Assembly: GCA_010024875.1 (NCBI GenBank)
Contig: RGFZ01000023.1
Span: 1 to 42,096, forward strand
DNA: 42,096 nt
Source of the DNA: Oxalobacteraceae bacterium
GTDB lineage: Bacteria; Pseudomonadota; Gammaproteobacteria; Burkholderiales; Burkholderiaceae_D
Direction: 5' to 3'
Made by a program: the position numbers and the translations under genes. Each line of letters begins with the position of its first letter. Within the stretch, counting starts at the first letter, position 1. Shown here piece by piece: positions 24,701 to 33,512 of the stretch. The notes beneath the pieces are model-generated. The model worked only from the letters and a program-made list of their open reading frames with translations. It had not been told where the DNA came from and searched no databases.

Positions 24701-25832
24701 TCAGGTCGCGCGCGTCTTCCAGACCGATATTGAAACGCACCAGCTGACCCGCCTCGGTCCAGGCGCGCCGCATCTGCGCGATACGATAAGGAACAGCCAG
24801 ACTGTTCGCGCCACCCCAGCTATAGCCGATCTTGAACAACTTCAGGCTGTCGATGAAACGATCTGTTTGCTCCTCGGTGAATCTTGGATCGAACAATACC
24901 GAGAACAGCCCACCGGCGCCCGAGAAATCACGCTTCCAGATCAGGTGCCCCGGGCAATCGTCAAACGCCGGATGCAGCACCTTCGCTATTTCCGGTCTTT
25001 GCTTCAGCCATGCTGCAATCTCGCGCGCTGCTTGGTCATGCGCATCAAAACGCAGCTTCATCGTTGGCAGCCCACGCAGCACCAGATAGGTATCGTCCGC
25101 CGAGACGCCCATGCCCAGTCGCATGTGCGCCATCTCGATCTTGCGATGCAGCTCGCGGTCGCGCGTGATCACCGCACCCATCAGCACATCCGAGCCGCCC
25201 GAATGGTATTTGGTCAGCGCCTGCATCACGATATCCACGCCATAGTCGAATGCGCGAAACGCAAGCCCTGCTGCCCAGGTGTTGTCGAGCGCCACCGGAA
25301 CGTGCTTCGCCCTCGCCCCGCGGCAGATCGCGGGAATATCCGGCATTTCCATGGATACCGAACCCGGTGCCTCCGTCCAGATCAGGCGGGTATTTGGTCG
25401 AATCAATTCGGTGATGCCTTCACCGATCAGCGGATCGTAGTAGCGTGTGCTGATACCGAAATCGCGGGTGAGCCAGTCGCCCATCTCGCGGTTCGGATTG
25501 TAGACATTGTCGGGCAGGAGCACATCGTCGCCAGTCTTCAGCAGCGCGAGATCAATCATCGAAATTGCCGCCAAACCACTGGGCGCAAGCAGACAGTGCT
25601 CGCCGCCCTCGATCTCGGCCAGACGCGCCTCGAGCGTGAACGTGGTCGGTGTCCCATGCAGACCGTAGGTGTAGGACTGCTTGTCCTGCCAGTTACGCGC
25701 GCGTAACGCCCCAACATTCTTGAACAAGACGGTTGACGCATGATGTATCGCCGTCGGAAACGCAGCAAAACCCTCGGGCGGGCGATAGTCCGTCGTGGTC
25801 AGCAAAGTCTGCAGCTGCTTCTTTTCACTCAT
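24663..25832 (-). CDS. metC: Cystathionine beta-lyase (Cys/Met metabolism PLP enzyme)
   Basis: A 389-residue PLP-dependent enzyme of the Cys/Met metabolism family, most like proteobacterial cystathionine beta-lyase, which releases homocysteine for methionine synthesis. The PLP lysine is Lys208 in QALTKYHSGGSD; the phosphate-binding APSGLAAIS and LDNTWAAG (with the PLP-ring Asp) are present, as is the substrate tyrosine region YTYGLHGTPT. Related gamma-lyases share these features, so the exact reaction is by family resemblance. It runs convergent to the small membrane protein and follows rimO by 12 bases on the same strand, suggesting co-transcription. Confidence 0.88.
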   Translation of the reverse strand: MSEKKQLQTLLTTTDYRPPEGFAAFPTAIHHASTVLFKNVGALRARNWQDKQSYTYGLHGTPTTFTLEARLAEIEGGEHCLLAPSGLAAISMIDLALLKTGDDVLLPDNVYNPNREMGDWLTRDFGISTRYYDPLIGEGITELIRPNTRLIWTEAPGSVSMEMPDIPAICRGARAKHVPVALDNTWAAGLAFRAFDYGVDIVMQALTKYHSGGSDVLMGAVITRDRELHRKIEMAHMRLGMGVSADDTYLVLRGLPTMKLRFDAHDQAAREIAAWLKQRPEIAKVLHPAFDDCPGHLIWKRDFSGAGGLFSVLFDPRFTEEQTDRFIDSLKLFKIGYSWGGANSLAVPYRIAQMRRAWTEAGQLVRFNIGLEDARDLINDLEQALKVLT

Positions 25833-25844
25833 GATCGGTCAGGT

Positions 25845-27203
25845 TCAGTCTGCGCTGGCCCAGAGATCGTGAGCGTCCGCAGCCGTGATGGTCACGTCAA
25901 TGAACTCGCCTACCTTCAACGTGCGCGAGGGATCGTAGGGCCGCTTCACGTAAACGACACCATCGATCTCTGGCGCATCAGCAGGTGAACGGGCAACCGC
26001 GCCAGTGCGATCAAACTGATCGATCAGGACCCGCATTCTCTTGCCGACTTTTGCCTGAAGTCGCTGGCGAGAAATCGTCGCCTGCATTTGCATCACGCGC
26101 GCGCGACGCTCTTCCCGGATGTCGTCCGAGATGGGGGCAGCGATCTCGTTCGCGGCGGCACCCTCGACCGGCGAATACGCAAAGCAGCCAAGCCGGTCAA
26201 TCTGTGCTTCCTGAAGGAAGTCGAGCAGATACTGAAATTCTTCCTCGGTCTCACCAGGAAAACCGGCAATGAAGGTCGAGCGTATCGTGATGTCCGGGCA
26301 AGCTGCGCGCCACGCACGGATACGCTCAATGTTCTTTTCTCCACTAGCGGGGCGCTTCATGCGCTTGAGCACATCAGGATGCGCATGCTGAAGCGGCACA
26401 TCGAGATAAGGCAGAACATGGCCGCCATTCATCATCGGTATTACCTCGTCCACATGCGGATACGGATACACATAGTGCAGCCTCACCCATGCATCATGCG
26501 CCTTGGCCAGTTCACCCAGTGAGCGCACAAGATCCGTCATGTGCGTGCGCACGGGTTTACCATTCCAGAATCCGGTGCGGAATTTCACATCGACGCCATA
26601 AGCACTGGTATCTTGCGAGATCACCAGCAGCTCTTTCACACCTGCCTTGAAGAGGTTTTCTGCCTCGAGCATCACTTCGGCAATCGGGCGTGACACCAGA
26701 TCGCCGCGCAACGATGGAATGATGCAGAAGCTGCAGCGATGATTGCAGCCTTCGGAAATCTTCAGATATGCATAATGCTTCGGCGTCAGCTTCACGCCCT
26801 GCGGCGGCACCAGATCGAGGAAAGGCTCATGCGGCTTGGGCAGGTGCAGATGCACTGCATCCATCACCTCACCGAGCGCATGTGGGCCCGTGACTGCCAG
26901 CACCTTCGGATGCACCTTGTGCACGATGTCGTCGCCCGACGAATCCTTCTTGCCGCCTAGGCAACCAGTAACAATTACCTTGCCATTCTCGTTCAATGCT
27001 TCACCAATCGCATCCAGCGATTCCTTCACCGCAGAATCAATGAAACCGCAGGTATTCACGATGACCAGATCCGCGCCATCGTAAGATTTTGCGGTGTCAT
27101 AGCCTTCGGCGCGCAGCTGGGTAAGGATCTGTTCGGAATCGACCAAGGCCTTCGGGCATCCGAGGGAGACAAAGCCGACTTTGGGTGTTGAAGTAGAGGA
27201 CAT
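25845..27203 (-). CDS. rimO: Ribosomal protein uS12 methylthiotransferase RimO
   Basis: RimO methylthiolates Asp of ribosomal protein S12. The 452-residue protein has the N-terminal UPF0004 domain with cluster cysteines 16, 52 and 81 ([28 protein letters not shown]), the radical-SAM CxxxCxxC at 153, 157 and 160 (GCNHRCSFC), and a C-terminal TRAM domain. The sequence [12 protein letters not shown] separates RimO from MiaB. It is complete, with no strong ribosome binding site before the ATG. Confidence 0.95.
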   Translation of the reverse strand: MSSTSTPKVGFVSLGCPKALVDSEQILTQLRAEGYDTAKSYDGADLVIVNTCGFIDSAVKESLDAIGEALNENGKVIVTGCLGGKKDSSGDDIVHKVHPKVLAVTGPHALGEVMDAVHLHLPKPHEPFLDLVPPQGVKLTPKHYAYLKISEGCNHRCSFCIIPSLRGDLVSRPIAEVMLEAENLFKAGVKELLVISQDTSAYGVDVKFRTGFWNGKPVRTHMTDLVRSLGELAKAHDAWVRLHYVYPYPHVDEVIPMMNGGHVLPYLDVPLQHAHPDVLKRMKRPASGEKNIERIRAWRAACPDITIRSTFIAGFPGETEEEFQYLLDFLQEAQIDRLGCFAYSPVEGAAANEIAAPISDDIREERRARVMQMQATISRQRLQAKVGKRMRVLIDQFDRTGAVARSPADAPEIDGVVYVKRPYDPSRTLKVGEFIDVTITAADAHDLWASAD

Positions 27204-27263
27204 CGGAGACCAAGAGGCGAGCCCGCCACAGCGGCGGCGCGGGACCGCATTGTACCTGTCATG

Positions 27264-27287
27264 CGCCCTCGCTTGCTCGCGAGGGCG
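27264..27287. other. GC-rich hairpin downstream of phaR
   Basis: CGCCCTCGC (27264-27272) and GCGAGGGCG (27279-27287) are perfect inverted repeats around a 6-base loop, between the phaR stop and the rimO start. No T-tract follows on either strand, so it may be a weak or Rho-assisted stop for phaR transcripts or an RNA-stabilising stem. Confidence 0.5.
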
Positions 27288-27343
27288 TGGCCTCGACCCA
27301 TGATCGCCAGGACTGGCTCACAGTCCGGGCGGGGTGGGGAGAT

Positions 27344-27916
27344 TTATTTCGCTTCGGTCGCCGCCTTGGCCATGGGCGCCCCGGGGAAGGGAAACACGCC
27401 GAACACATTTTTTGCCTGGCTCTGCATCTGCTCCTGCATCTGGATGAACAGGCTCTTGCTCTGTTCGATGTAGTTGCTCATCATGCCCTGCATCATCGGT
27501 CCCTGCACGCTCATGAATTGCGTCCACATCTCGGGGCTGAACGTCTTCTCGTCCATGATGCCCTTGGAGTTTTCTGCGAGCTTGTTCTGGATGTCGATGA
27601 AGACCTGAATATTCTTCTCCAGGTAAGAGCCCATCATGCCCTGCATCGCATGGCCGTAGTAACGAATGATCTGCGACAGCGCCGAGCTCGAGAACATCGG
27701 CTGCCCATTGGCTTCTTCTTCAAGGATGATTTGCAGCAGGATGCTGCGAGTCAGATCTTCTTCGGTCTTGGCGTCTACGACGACGAAGTCCTCGTTGCCC
27801 AGCACAAGCTGTTTCACATCAGCAAGGGTGATGTAAGAACTGGTCTGCGTGTCATACAGACGCCGGTTCGGATATTTCTTGATCAGGCGCTCCGACGCCT
27901 TTTTAGCGATGCTCAT
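27344..27916 (-). CDS. phaR: Polyhydroxyalkanoate synthesis regulator PhaR
   Basis: PhaR represses phasin and its own gene and is released by binding to PHA granules. The 190-residue protein starts with the PHB/PHA accumulation DNA-binding domain (RLIKKYPNRRLYDTQTSSYI, residues about 8-27, then the DVKQLVLGNEDFVVVDAKT region). Two accumulation-regulator repeats follow (SQIIRYYGHAMQGMMGSYLE and a related C-terminal copy). The start 27916 matches the family N-terminus; a reading from 28027 adds 37 unrelated residues. It lies 222 bases downstream of phaC on the same strand, with its own probable promoter in the gap. Confidence 0.93.
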   Translation of the reverse strand: MSIAKKASERLIKKYPNRRLYDTQTSSYITLADVKQLVLGNEDFVVVDAKTEEDLTRSILLQIILEEEANGQPMFSSSALSQIIRYYGHAMQGMMGSYLEKNIQVFIDIQNKLAENSKGIMDEKTFSPEMWTQFMSVQGPMMQGMMSNYIEQSKSLFIQMQEQMQSQAKNVFGVFPFPGAPMAKAATEAK

Positions 27917-28023
27917 GGGGGTTCCGTTTATTTTGCGTCGCAATGTAGCCACGACATTGTAGTCAAATTCCGAACCTGAGTTCGTATCTCCGGCCTCGTA
28001 TAGTGCACGAAAACAATGACTTC

Positions 28024-28058
28024 GCAAAGCAAAGTCTTTCAGCTTTGCAATATATTGC
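28024..28058. promoter_or_regulatory. Inverted repeats in the phaC-phaR gap (candidate PhaR operator)
   Basis: A perfect 12-bp palindrome GCAATATATTGC lies at 28047-28058, and GCAAAGC/GCTTTGC (28024-28030, 28042-28048) forms an adjoining hairpin. Known PhaR sites are TTGC/GCAA-rich, and PhaR represses its own gene, so this is a plausible autoregulatory operator. The hairpin could also end phaC transcripts, though no proper T-tract follows. Inference only. Confidence 0.4.
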
Positions 28059-28138
28059 GACGCGATGTCGGGGGTTTTTCCAAAATAGAAATTTCTCTAT
28101 TTCGACGGCGTAATCAGCGGTGCAAGGTAAGCAAACAC

Positions 28139-29920
28139 TCAGGCCTTTACTTTTACATAACTGCCCGGTGCCGGCTCAATCGGCGGGTGTGACCGATTGC
28201 CATAATTGCGGGGCGCATCGACCTGCTCGCCAGCGTGGCTGGCCAGGAACTCCGCCCAGCCTGTCCACCAACTTCCCGGGTGCTCGGTCGCCCCGGCAAA
28301 CCAGTCATCGGCCTGCTCAGGCAGCTGGTCATTCGTCCAGTAGCTGCGCTTCTTTTTGGCGGGGGGATTGATGACCCCGGCAATATGACCGGACGCTCCG
28401 AGCACAAAGCGGTTCTTGGTTCGCTTGCCCGCATTGATCAGCCCGGCGCTTGCATAGGCACTGGGCCAGGGAACAATATGGTCTTCACGTGATGCGTAAA
28501 TGAACGCTGGCGTCTGTATCTTCCCCAGATCGATAGGATCACCGGACACGGAAAGTTTGCCGGGGATGCGCAGATTATTCTCGAGGTACATGTTGCGCAG
28601 GTAGTAGCAGAACATTGGCCCGGGAAGATTGGTGCTATCCGAATTCCAGTACAGCAGATCAAACGCCGGCGGGCTTTCGCCTTTCAGATAATTGGCCTCG
28701 ACATAGTTCCAAACCAAGTCATTGGGTCGCAAACTGGAGAACGCCGCTGCAAAATCTCGCCCCGGCATCAGGCCGCCTTTGCCTATAGCCTGTTCACGCT
28801 GGACCACCTGCGCTTCATCGACGTACACGTCGATCGTGCCGACATCGCTGAAGTCGAGCATGGTGGTCAGCAAGGTCAGGCTGGCGGCAGGCTTCTCGCC
28901 ACGCGCCGCCATCGCTGCCAGAGCACTGGCCAGCAGGGTGCCGCCCACGCAAAAGCCCAGCGTGTTCACTTGCTTTTCACCGCTGATCTCTTGCGCGACA
29001 TGAATCGCTTCGATCACGCCCTGCTCGACATAATCATCCCAGCCTAGCGATCCGCGCTCGGCACCCGGATTAACCCATGAGACGACGAGCACCGTATGCC
29101 CCTGCTCGACCGCGTAACGAATCAACGAGTTTTCCGGCTGAAGATCAAGGATGTAGAACTTGTTAATGCAAGGCGGAACGATTAGCAGCGGACGCCGATA
29201 GACCTTTTTCGTCAGCGGACGATACTGAATCAGCTGCATCACCTCATTCTGGAACACGACGCCGCCCTCACTGGTGGCGACATTACGTCCGACCTCAAAC
29301 GCGTTTTCATCGGTCTGAGAGACATGGCCTCGTCGCATGTCTGCGATCATGTTCATGATGCCATTCTGTAGGCTCTCGCCCTTGGTCTCGATCAGCTTTT
29401 GCTGCGCATCTGGATTAGTCGCCATGAAATTCGACGGCGACATCGCATCGATCGCCTGCTGAGTGGCGAAGCGGATTTTCTTTTTGGTCTTGTGATCAGC
29501 TTCAACGGTATCCGCGAGCGCATTCAAGTAGCGAGCATTGAGCAGATAGGCGGCAGCGTTGAACGCATGCAGGGGATTGGAACTCCACGCCGGCGATGAA
29601 AAACGACGATCTCGTATCTCGGGCGTGCGCGAGGCGAGCAAACCTGTCCATAAAGTGGACATTTCTTCGATGTAATCTTTCTGCAGCTGCGTCAGCTTTT
29701 CCGGCGGCACCATGGCCATGACTGACGACATGCCCGGCACATCAGGCAGCCCGGGCATCATCGGCGTGGCGGGCATGCCTTGCATCCCGGTCTGCATTAG
29801 ATTGATCACCGACTGCCAGCCCTTGGGATCAGCGAACTGCGCCATCCATGCTGCCGCGCCCGATACAGGATCCGTTTTACTGCCCTGACCAGGTTGCGCG
29901 CGGCTGGCTGATTTGCTCAT
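28139..29920 (-). CDS. phaC: Class I poly(R)-hydroxyalkanoic acid synthase
   Basis: PhaC polymerises hydroxyacyl-CoA (mainly 3-hydroxybutyryl-CoA for class I) into storage polyester at the granule surface. The 593-residue length is typical of class I. The catalytic triad is visible: Cys324 in GFCVGGT, Asp480 in SREDHIVPW and His512 in GHIAGVINPP. GGGGGAG about six bases upstream supports the ATG at 29920. phaR follows on the same strand; the usual phaA and phaB genes are not in this window. Confidence 0.96.
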   Translation of the reverse strand: MSKSASRAQPGQGSKTDPVSGAAAWMAQFADPKGWQSVINLMQTGMQGMPATPMMPGLPDVPGMSSVMAMVPPEKLTQLQKDYIEEMSTLWTGLLASRTPEIRDRRFSSPAWSSNPLHAFNAAAYLLNARYLNALADTVEADHKTKKKIRFATQQAIDAMSPSNFMATNPDAQQKLIETKGESLQNGIMNMIADMRRGHVSQTDENAFEVGRNVATSEGGVVFQNEVMQLIQYRPLTKKVYRRPLLIVPPCINKFYILDLQPENSLIRYAVEQGHTVLVVSWVNPGAERGSLGWDDYVEQGVIEAIHVAQEISGEKQVNTLGFCVGGTLLASALAAMAARGEKPAASLTLLTTMLDFSDVGTIDVYVDEAQVVQREQAIGKGGLMPGRDFAAAFSSLRPNDLVWNYVEANYLKGESPPAFDLLYWNSDSTNLPGPMFCYYLRNMYLENNLRIPGKLSVSGDPIDLGKIQTPAFIYASREDHIVPWPSAYASAGLINAGKRTKNRFVLGASGHIAGVINPPAKKKRSYWTNDQLPEQADDWFAGATEHPGSWWTGWAEFLASHAGEQVDAPRNYGNRSHPPIEPAPGSYVKVKA

Positions 29921-29998
29921 GCGATCTCCCCCGTATTAAAACCGCCGTTTTCGCGTATGCTGCGCGCCATCGATGGGATAACTTGGCAAGAGGAGCGC

Positions 29999-30229
29999 AT
30001 GCACATCGCTGCGGTTGGCTGGATGTATGTCGTGCTGATGATGGCTATCACCGAAGATTCGGTGATAGCCGGCATTATGACGTTTTTCTTTTACGGTGTG
30101 TTACCGACACTTGTCATTGTTTATATCGGCGGAAGCGGCCAGCGTAGAAAACGCCGCGAGCTAGACAGGCTGCAAGCCATGCAAGAGCGGCAACAAGCGG
30201 GGCAAGATCAACCGCCCGGACCTACTTGA
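29999..30229 (+). CDS. Tiny membrane protein containing a perfect hairpin
   Basis: A 76-residue protein with two membrane stretches (about residues 5-18 and 24-42) and a basic, Gln-rich cytoplasmic tail (GQRRKRRELDRLQ). No family name is recognised; similar small proteins lie between phaC and pgeF in related genomes as far as I recall. AAGAGGAG just upstream supports the ATG at 29999. Its coding sequence holds a perfect 12-bp inverted repeat, and its stop overlaps the 3' end of the convergent pgeF gene by eight bases. Confidence 0.65.
   Translation: MHIAAVGWMYVVLMMAITEDSVIAGIMTFFFYGVLPTLVIVYIGGSGQRRKRRELDRLQAMQERQQAGQDQPPGPT
30043..30070. repeat. Perfect 12-bp inverted repeat with 4-base loop inside a coding sequence
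   Basis: GGCTATCACCGA (30043-30054) and TCGGTGATAGCC (30059-30070) are exact reverse complements around AGAT; the next inward bases can also pair. It lies 42 bases into the gene for the tiny membrane protein. No T-tract follows, so it is not a terminator. Confidence 0.9.
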
Positions 30230-30983
30230 TCCAGATCAGCGTCGCCATGCGGCCTGTGACCCGCTCGCGACGAAAAGAATAAAAATTCACGGGTTCGCTC
30301 ATGGTGCAGTAGTCGCCGCCCATCACATGGGTCACGCCTGCGACTGACAGTGCCAAGCGCGCAAGCTGAGGCAAGTCGGCGAGATATTTTCCCGGTTTGC
30401 CCTGAATCGCAGTGAAAGCCCTTCGGGCCTCATCGCCCAAGCGATCGAATGCCCGCAGAACATCGTCACCGACTTCGAAGCAGGCAGGCCCGATGCCCGG
30501 CCCGAGCCAAGCCGACAATTCCCCCGCGCCAGCTTCTCTCATGCGCCCAACCGTCGCCTCGATCACACCGGCGGCCAGCCCGCGCCATCCGGCATGCGCT
30601 GCGCCCACGACCTTGCCCTGCCTGTCGGCCAGCAACACCGGCATGCAATCGGCGGTCATGATCGCGCAGACGATGCCGGGCTCAGTCGCGAAACTGGCGT
30701 CGGCCTTGGGCACGCTGTGCTGCGCGTGCACGGATTTCGCATCGACAACCCGGATGCCATGCACCTGCTCCAGCCACACTGGCTCCGACGGCAGCACGGA
30801 CCGCAGCAGTGCTCGATTATGCTCAACGGCGGCCGGCAGATCGCCGACATGCGTGCCAAGGTTCAGGCCGCCGCCGCCCGCGCCATCATCGTAAGGCGGC
30901 AAGCTCACGCCACCGGATCGCACCGTCGACAGCGCGCCGATACGCTCGGGGAGATCGGGCCAGTGAATAGGAAGTGAACGCAT
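30222..30983 (-). CDS. pgeF: Purine nucleoside phosphorylase / peptidoglycan editing factor PgeF (YfiH, LACC1 family)
   Basis: A 253-residue protein of the YfiH/LACC1 family, formerly called polyphenol oxidase. Members are zinc-dependent purine nucleoside phosphorylases or deaminases, and in E. coli the enzyme corrects mis-incorporated serine in peptidoglycan precursors. The conserved metal-site motifs are present: WLEQVHGIRVV, MTADCMPVLLAD and AAHAGWRGLAAG. The start at 30983 lies five bases after the rluD stop and gives the normal N-terminus; a longer reading from 31058 would overlap rluD. It forms an operon with rluD. Confidence 0.9.
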   Translation of the reverse strand: MRSLPIHWPDLPERIGALSTVRSGGVSLPPYDDGAGGGGLNLGTHVGDLPAAVEHNRALLRSVLPSEPVWLEQVHGIRVVDAKSVHAQHSVPKADASFATEPGIVCAIMTADCMPVLLADRQGKVVGAAHAGWRGLAAGVIEATVGRMREAGAGELSAWLGPGIGPACFEVGDDVLRAFDRLGDEARRAFTAIQGKPGKYLADLPQLARLALSVAGVTHVMGGDYCTMSEPVNFYSFRRERVTGRMATLIWIK

Positions 30984-30988
30984 CGCAG

Positions 30989-31957
30989 TCAAACGGATAT
31001 TCCCGCGCGCACCAGCAGGTCGGCCATGTCTGCGGACACAGGCGCATGCCACTCGCAATCCACGCCAGTGCCCGGATGCGCAAGGCGCAGTCTTTCAGCA
31101 TGCAGCGCCTGCCGGGGAAAGACCGATACGAGATGCGATTTTCCGTATACCGCATCACCCACAATGGGAAAACCGATCGATTGCAGGTGCACACGAATCT
31201 GATGCGTGCGACCGGTCTCCAGCTGGCAACGCAGAAGCGCCACCGGTCGACCATCGATCTGGCCGGAAGCTACCTTCTGGTAGTGCGTCACCGCTGGCTT
31301 GGCCAGCGGTGACTTGCTGACGGCCATACGCGTGCGCTCGCGAGCATGACGGGCAATCGCCGCCTCGATGCGGCCGCTCGACACGGGCTGCCCCCAGACT
31401 AGGGCCAGATACTCGCGGCCCATGGAACGCTCCTGCAACTGGCGCACGAGATCTGTTTGCGCGACCAGCGTTCGCGCCACCACCAGCAGGCCACTGGTGT
31501 CCTTGTCCAGTCGATGCACGATGCCGGCACGCGGCACACCCTCCAGCTCAGGCCAGCGGTGCAACAGACCGTTGAGCAGGGTGCCCGACCAATTGCCCGC
31601 TGCCGGGTGCACGACCAGTCCGACCGGCTTGTTCAGAACGATGATGGATGAATCTTCATGCACCACCGTCAGCGGTACGGGCTCTGGCGCATAAGCATGC
31701 GCCTGTTCGGCAGGTTGCGGCTGCACGGAGATCGTTTCGACGCCAAGCATCAGGCTGCGCACCTTGGCCGGTTTGCCGTCAACCAGCACCCGTCCCTCCT
31801 CTATCCACTGCTGTATCCGGCCCCGCGAGAACTGCGGCAGCAGCACCGACAAAGCCTTGTCGAGCCTCACACCCTGACTGCTGTCATCCAGACGCAAAGA
31901 AATAGGGTCAAGGCTGACGCCAACGACCTCGGCATCATCCAAAGCATCGTCATCCAT
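30989..31957 (-). CDS. rluD: 23S rRNA pseudouridine(1911/1915/1917) synthase RluD
   Basis: RluD modifies helix 69 of 23S rRNA. The protein has an N-terminal S4 RNA-binding domain (RLDKALSVLLPQFSRGRIQQ) and the RluA-type catalytic motif HRLDKDTSGL with its aspartate at about residue 151 counted from the ATG at 31957. That start gives 322 residues, close to the E. coli protein. The frame stays open upstream to GTG at 31993 and TTG at 32038, but those would overlap the probable bamD promoter. The rluD/bamD divergence and the rluD-pgeF operon are the standard betaproteobacterial order. Confidence 0.93.
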   Translation of the reverse strand: MDDDALDDAEVVGVSLDPISLRLDDSSQGVRLDKALSVLLPQFSRGRIQQWIEEGRVLVDGKPAKVRSLMLGVETISVQPQPAEQAHAYAPEPVPLTVVHEDSSIIVLNKPVGLVVHPAAGNWSGTLLNGLLHRWPELEGVPRAGIVHRLDKDTSGLLVVARTLVAQTDLVRQLQERSMGREYLALVWGQPVSSGRIEAAIARHARERTRMAVSKSPLAKPAVTHYQKVASGQIDGRPVALLRCQLETGRTHQIRVHLQSIGFPIVGDAVYGKSHLVSVFPRQALHAERLRLAHPGTGVDCEWHAPVSADMADLLVRAGISV

Positions 31958-32008
31958 CAGTTCGTCGGAAAGGGCCTGGCTGTCTGCTCTCACGGGGTAT
32001 CCATCGGC

Positions 32009-32014
32009 TATAAT
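32009..32014 (+). promoter_or_regulatory. Candidate -10 element for bamD
   Basis: A perfect TATAAT 40 bases before the bamD ATG. The -35 region at the right distance is poor. The element lies inside the longest possible rluD reading frame, which favours the shorter rluD start. Confidence 0.4.
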
Positions 32015-32053
32015 CGGCGCATCAAATTTTCCGCGCAAGCGCCCCGCCCCATA

Positions 32054-32848
32054 ATGAAAAAATTTCTGACACTTGCTGTGATTGCGCTCGCCTTTGTGCT
32101 GTCGGGCTGCGGCTCGCTGGGAGAAAAAAATGACGAGACCAAGGGCTGGTCGGCGGACAAATTATACGCCGAGGCCAAGGACGAACTGAGATCGGGTAAC
32201 TACGAAAAAGCGATCAAGTATTTCGAGAAGCTCGAATCGCGCTACCCTTTCGGCGTCTATGCACAGCAGGCACAGATGGAAGTCGCTTATGCCTACTACC
32301 GCCAGAATGAACAGGCACAGTGCCTGGCGGCAGTGGAGCGTTTCATCCGCCTTCACCCCAACCATGTCAACGTCGACTACATGTACTATCTGAGGGGTCT
32401 GGCGAACTTCAATGACAAGAAAGGGCTGTTCGACTTCATCAGCAGCCAGGATCCGACCGAGCGCGACCCGAAAGCGGCGCGCGAAGCATTCGACGCATTC
32501 AAGCAACTGGTCGATCGCTTCCCCGAAAGCAAATACGCTGACGATGCACGTGACCGGCTGCGCTATCTGGTCGAAGCCATGGCGCAGTATGAAGTGCACG
32601 TGGCCGATTACTACCTTCGACGTGGCGCGCATGTCGCGGCGATCAATCGCGCACAGGTCGTCATCCGGGATTATCCGGCATCGCCCTCGGTGCGCAATGC
32701 GCTGCGCGTACAGATCCGCGCCTATGATGCGCTGGGCATGAACGACCTGCGCGACGATACCGAGCGCGTGTTCCAGCTCAACTACAAAGTTAACTCCGCT
32801 GCGCAGATCACCAACGATGCAGAAAAATCCTGGTGGAAGTTCTGGTGA
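32054..32848 (+). CDS. bamD: Outer-membrane protein assembly factor BamD
   Basis: BamD (ComL) is the essential lipoprotein of the BAM complex that inserts beta-barrel proteins in the outer membrane. The 264-residue product has a lipoprotein signal with lipobox LSGC (cysteine about residue 19), then five TPR-like repeats starting at KLYAEAKDELRSGNYEKAIKYF and including ESRYPFGVYAQQAQ. An upstream frame is open from 31658 but the lipobox fixes the start at 32054. Complete; converges with yaaA. Confidence 0.95.
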   Translation: MKKFLTLAVIALAFVLSGCGSLGEKNDETKGWSADKLYAEAKDELRSGNYEKAIKYFEKLESRYPFGVYAQQAQMEVAYAYYRQNEQAQCLAAVERFIRLHPNHVNVDYMYYLRGLANFNDKKGLFDFISSQDPTERDPKAAREAFDAFKQLVDRFPESKYADDARDRLRYLVEAMAQYEVHVADYYLRRGAHVAAINRAQVVIRDYPASPSVRNALRVQIRAYDALGMNDLRDDTERVFQLNYKVNSAAQITNDAEKSWWKFW

Positions 32849-32922
32849 TGCTCTGGTGATGCGCTAGGCAGCAATCCAATGCCCGAAACGGCTGCCCGGA
32901 CCGCCGCCACGGTTATCAGCGA

Positions 32923-33482
32923 TTACCCCTGCTTGCGCCGAAATACCCAGCGTGCCTCATCCGAGGCCGCTGGCGCGAATGCATAACCCTCTGTGTCAAA
33001 AGCCTTCAGCTTCTCTGGTGTGGTGATTTTTTTCTCGATCGCGTAGCGCGCCATCAGCCCGCGCGCACGCTTGGCGTGGAATGAAATGATCTTGTACTTG
33101 CCGCCCTTCCAATCCTCGAAAACGGGCGCGATCACCGGTACCGGCAGATCGTCCGCGTGGACTGCCTTGAAATACTCCTCCGAGGCCAGATTCACCAGTG
33201 CTTTTGATTTGAGCGACTTGAGCGTGTCGGCCAGATGGCCCGTGAGTTCATCGCCCCAGAAGGCATACAGATCCTTACCCCGCTGGGTCTGCAGGCGAGT
33301 CCCCATCTCCAGACGATACGGTTGCATCAGATCCAGCGGACGCAGCAGCCCATACAGCCCCGACAAGATGCGCAAATGATCCTGTGCCCCGAACGCGGGA
33401 TAAAATCCGGCAAGGTATGTACGTCCGTAGTCAGCGGTGATTCATAGTCCAGCGTCTTCGCCGGCGACAAGACCATCAGCAT
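32923..33482 (-). pseudogene. yaaA: Peroxide stress protein YaaA, disrupted by an internal deletion
   Basis: YaaA (DUF328) lowers intracellular iron and DNA damage under peroxide stress. The N-terminus is perfect: GGAG eight bases before the ATG at 33482, then [19 protein letters not shown] to FIPRSG at about 33388. The other end is also perfect in another frame, from about 33384 with [19 protein letters not shown] to the stop at 32923. About 72 residues that join them in the E. coli protein are absent (32 + 72 + 153 gives the normal 257), and the frame shifts at the joint. As written only a 50-residue aberrant peptide is made. The flanks show no further stops or decay, so the event is recent or an assembly error. 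Confidence 0.88.
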
Positions 33483-33512
33483 GAGCTGCACTCCTTCAGA
33501 TAATTTCCCAGA

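Noticed and set aside
31658-32053. A long N-terminal extension of bamD
   Set aside because: It runs opposite to rluD through its coding region and would bury the lipoprotein signal; the lipobox fixes the start at 32054.
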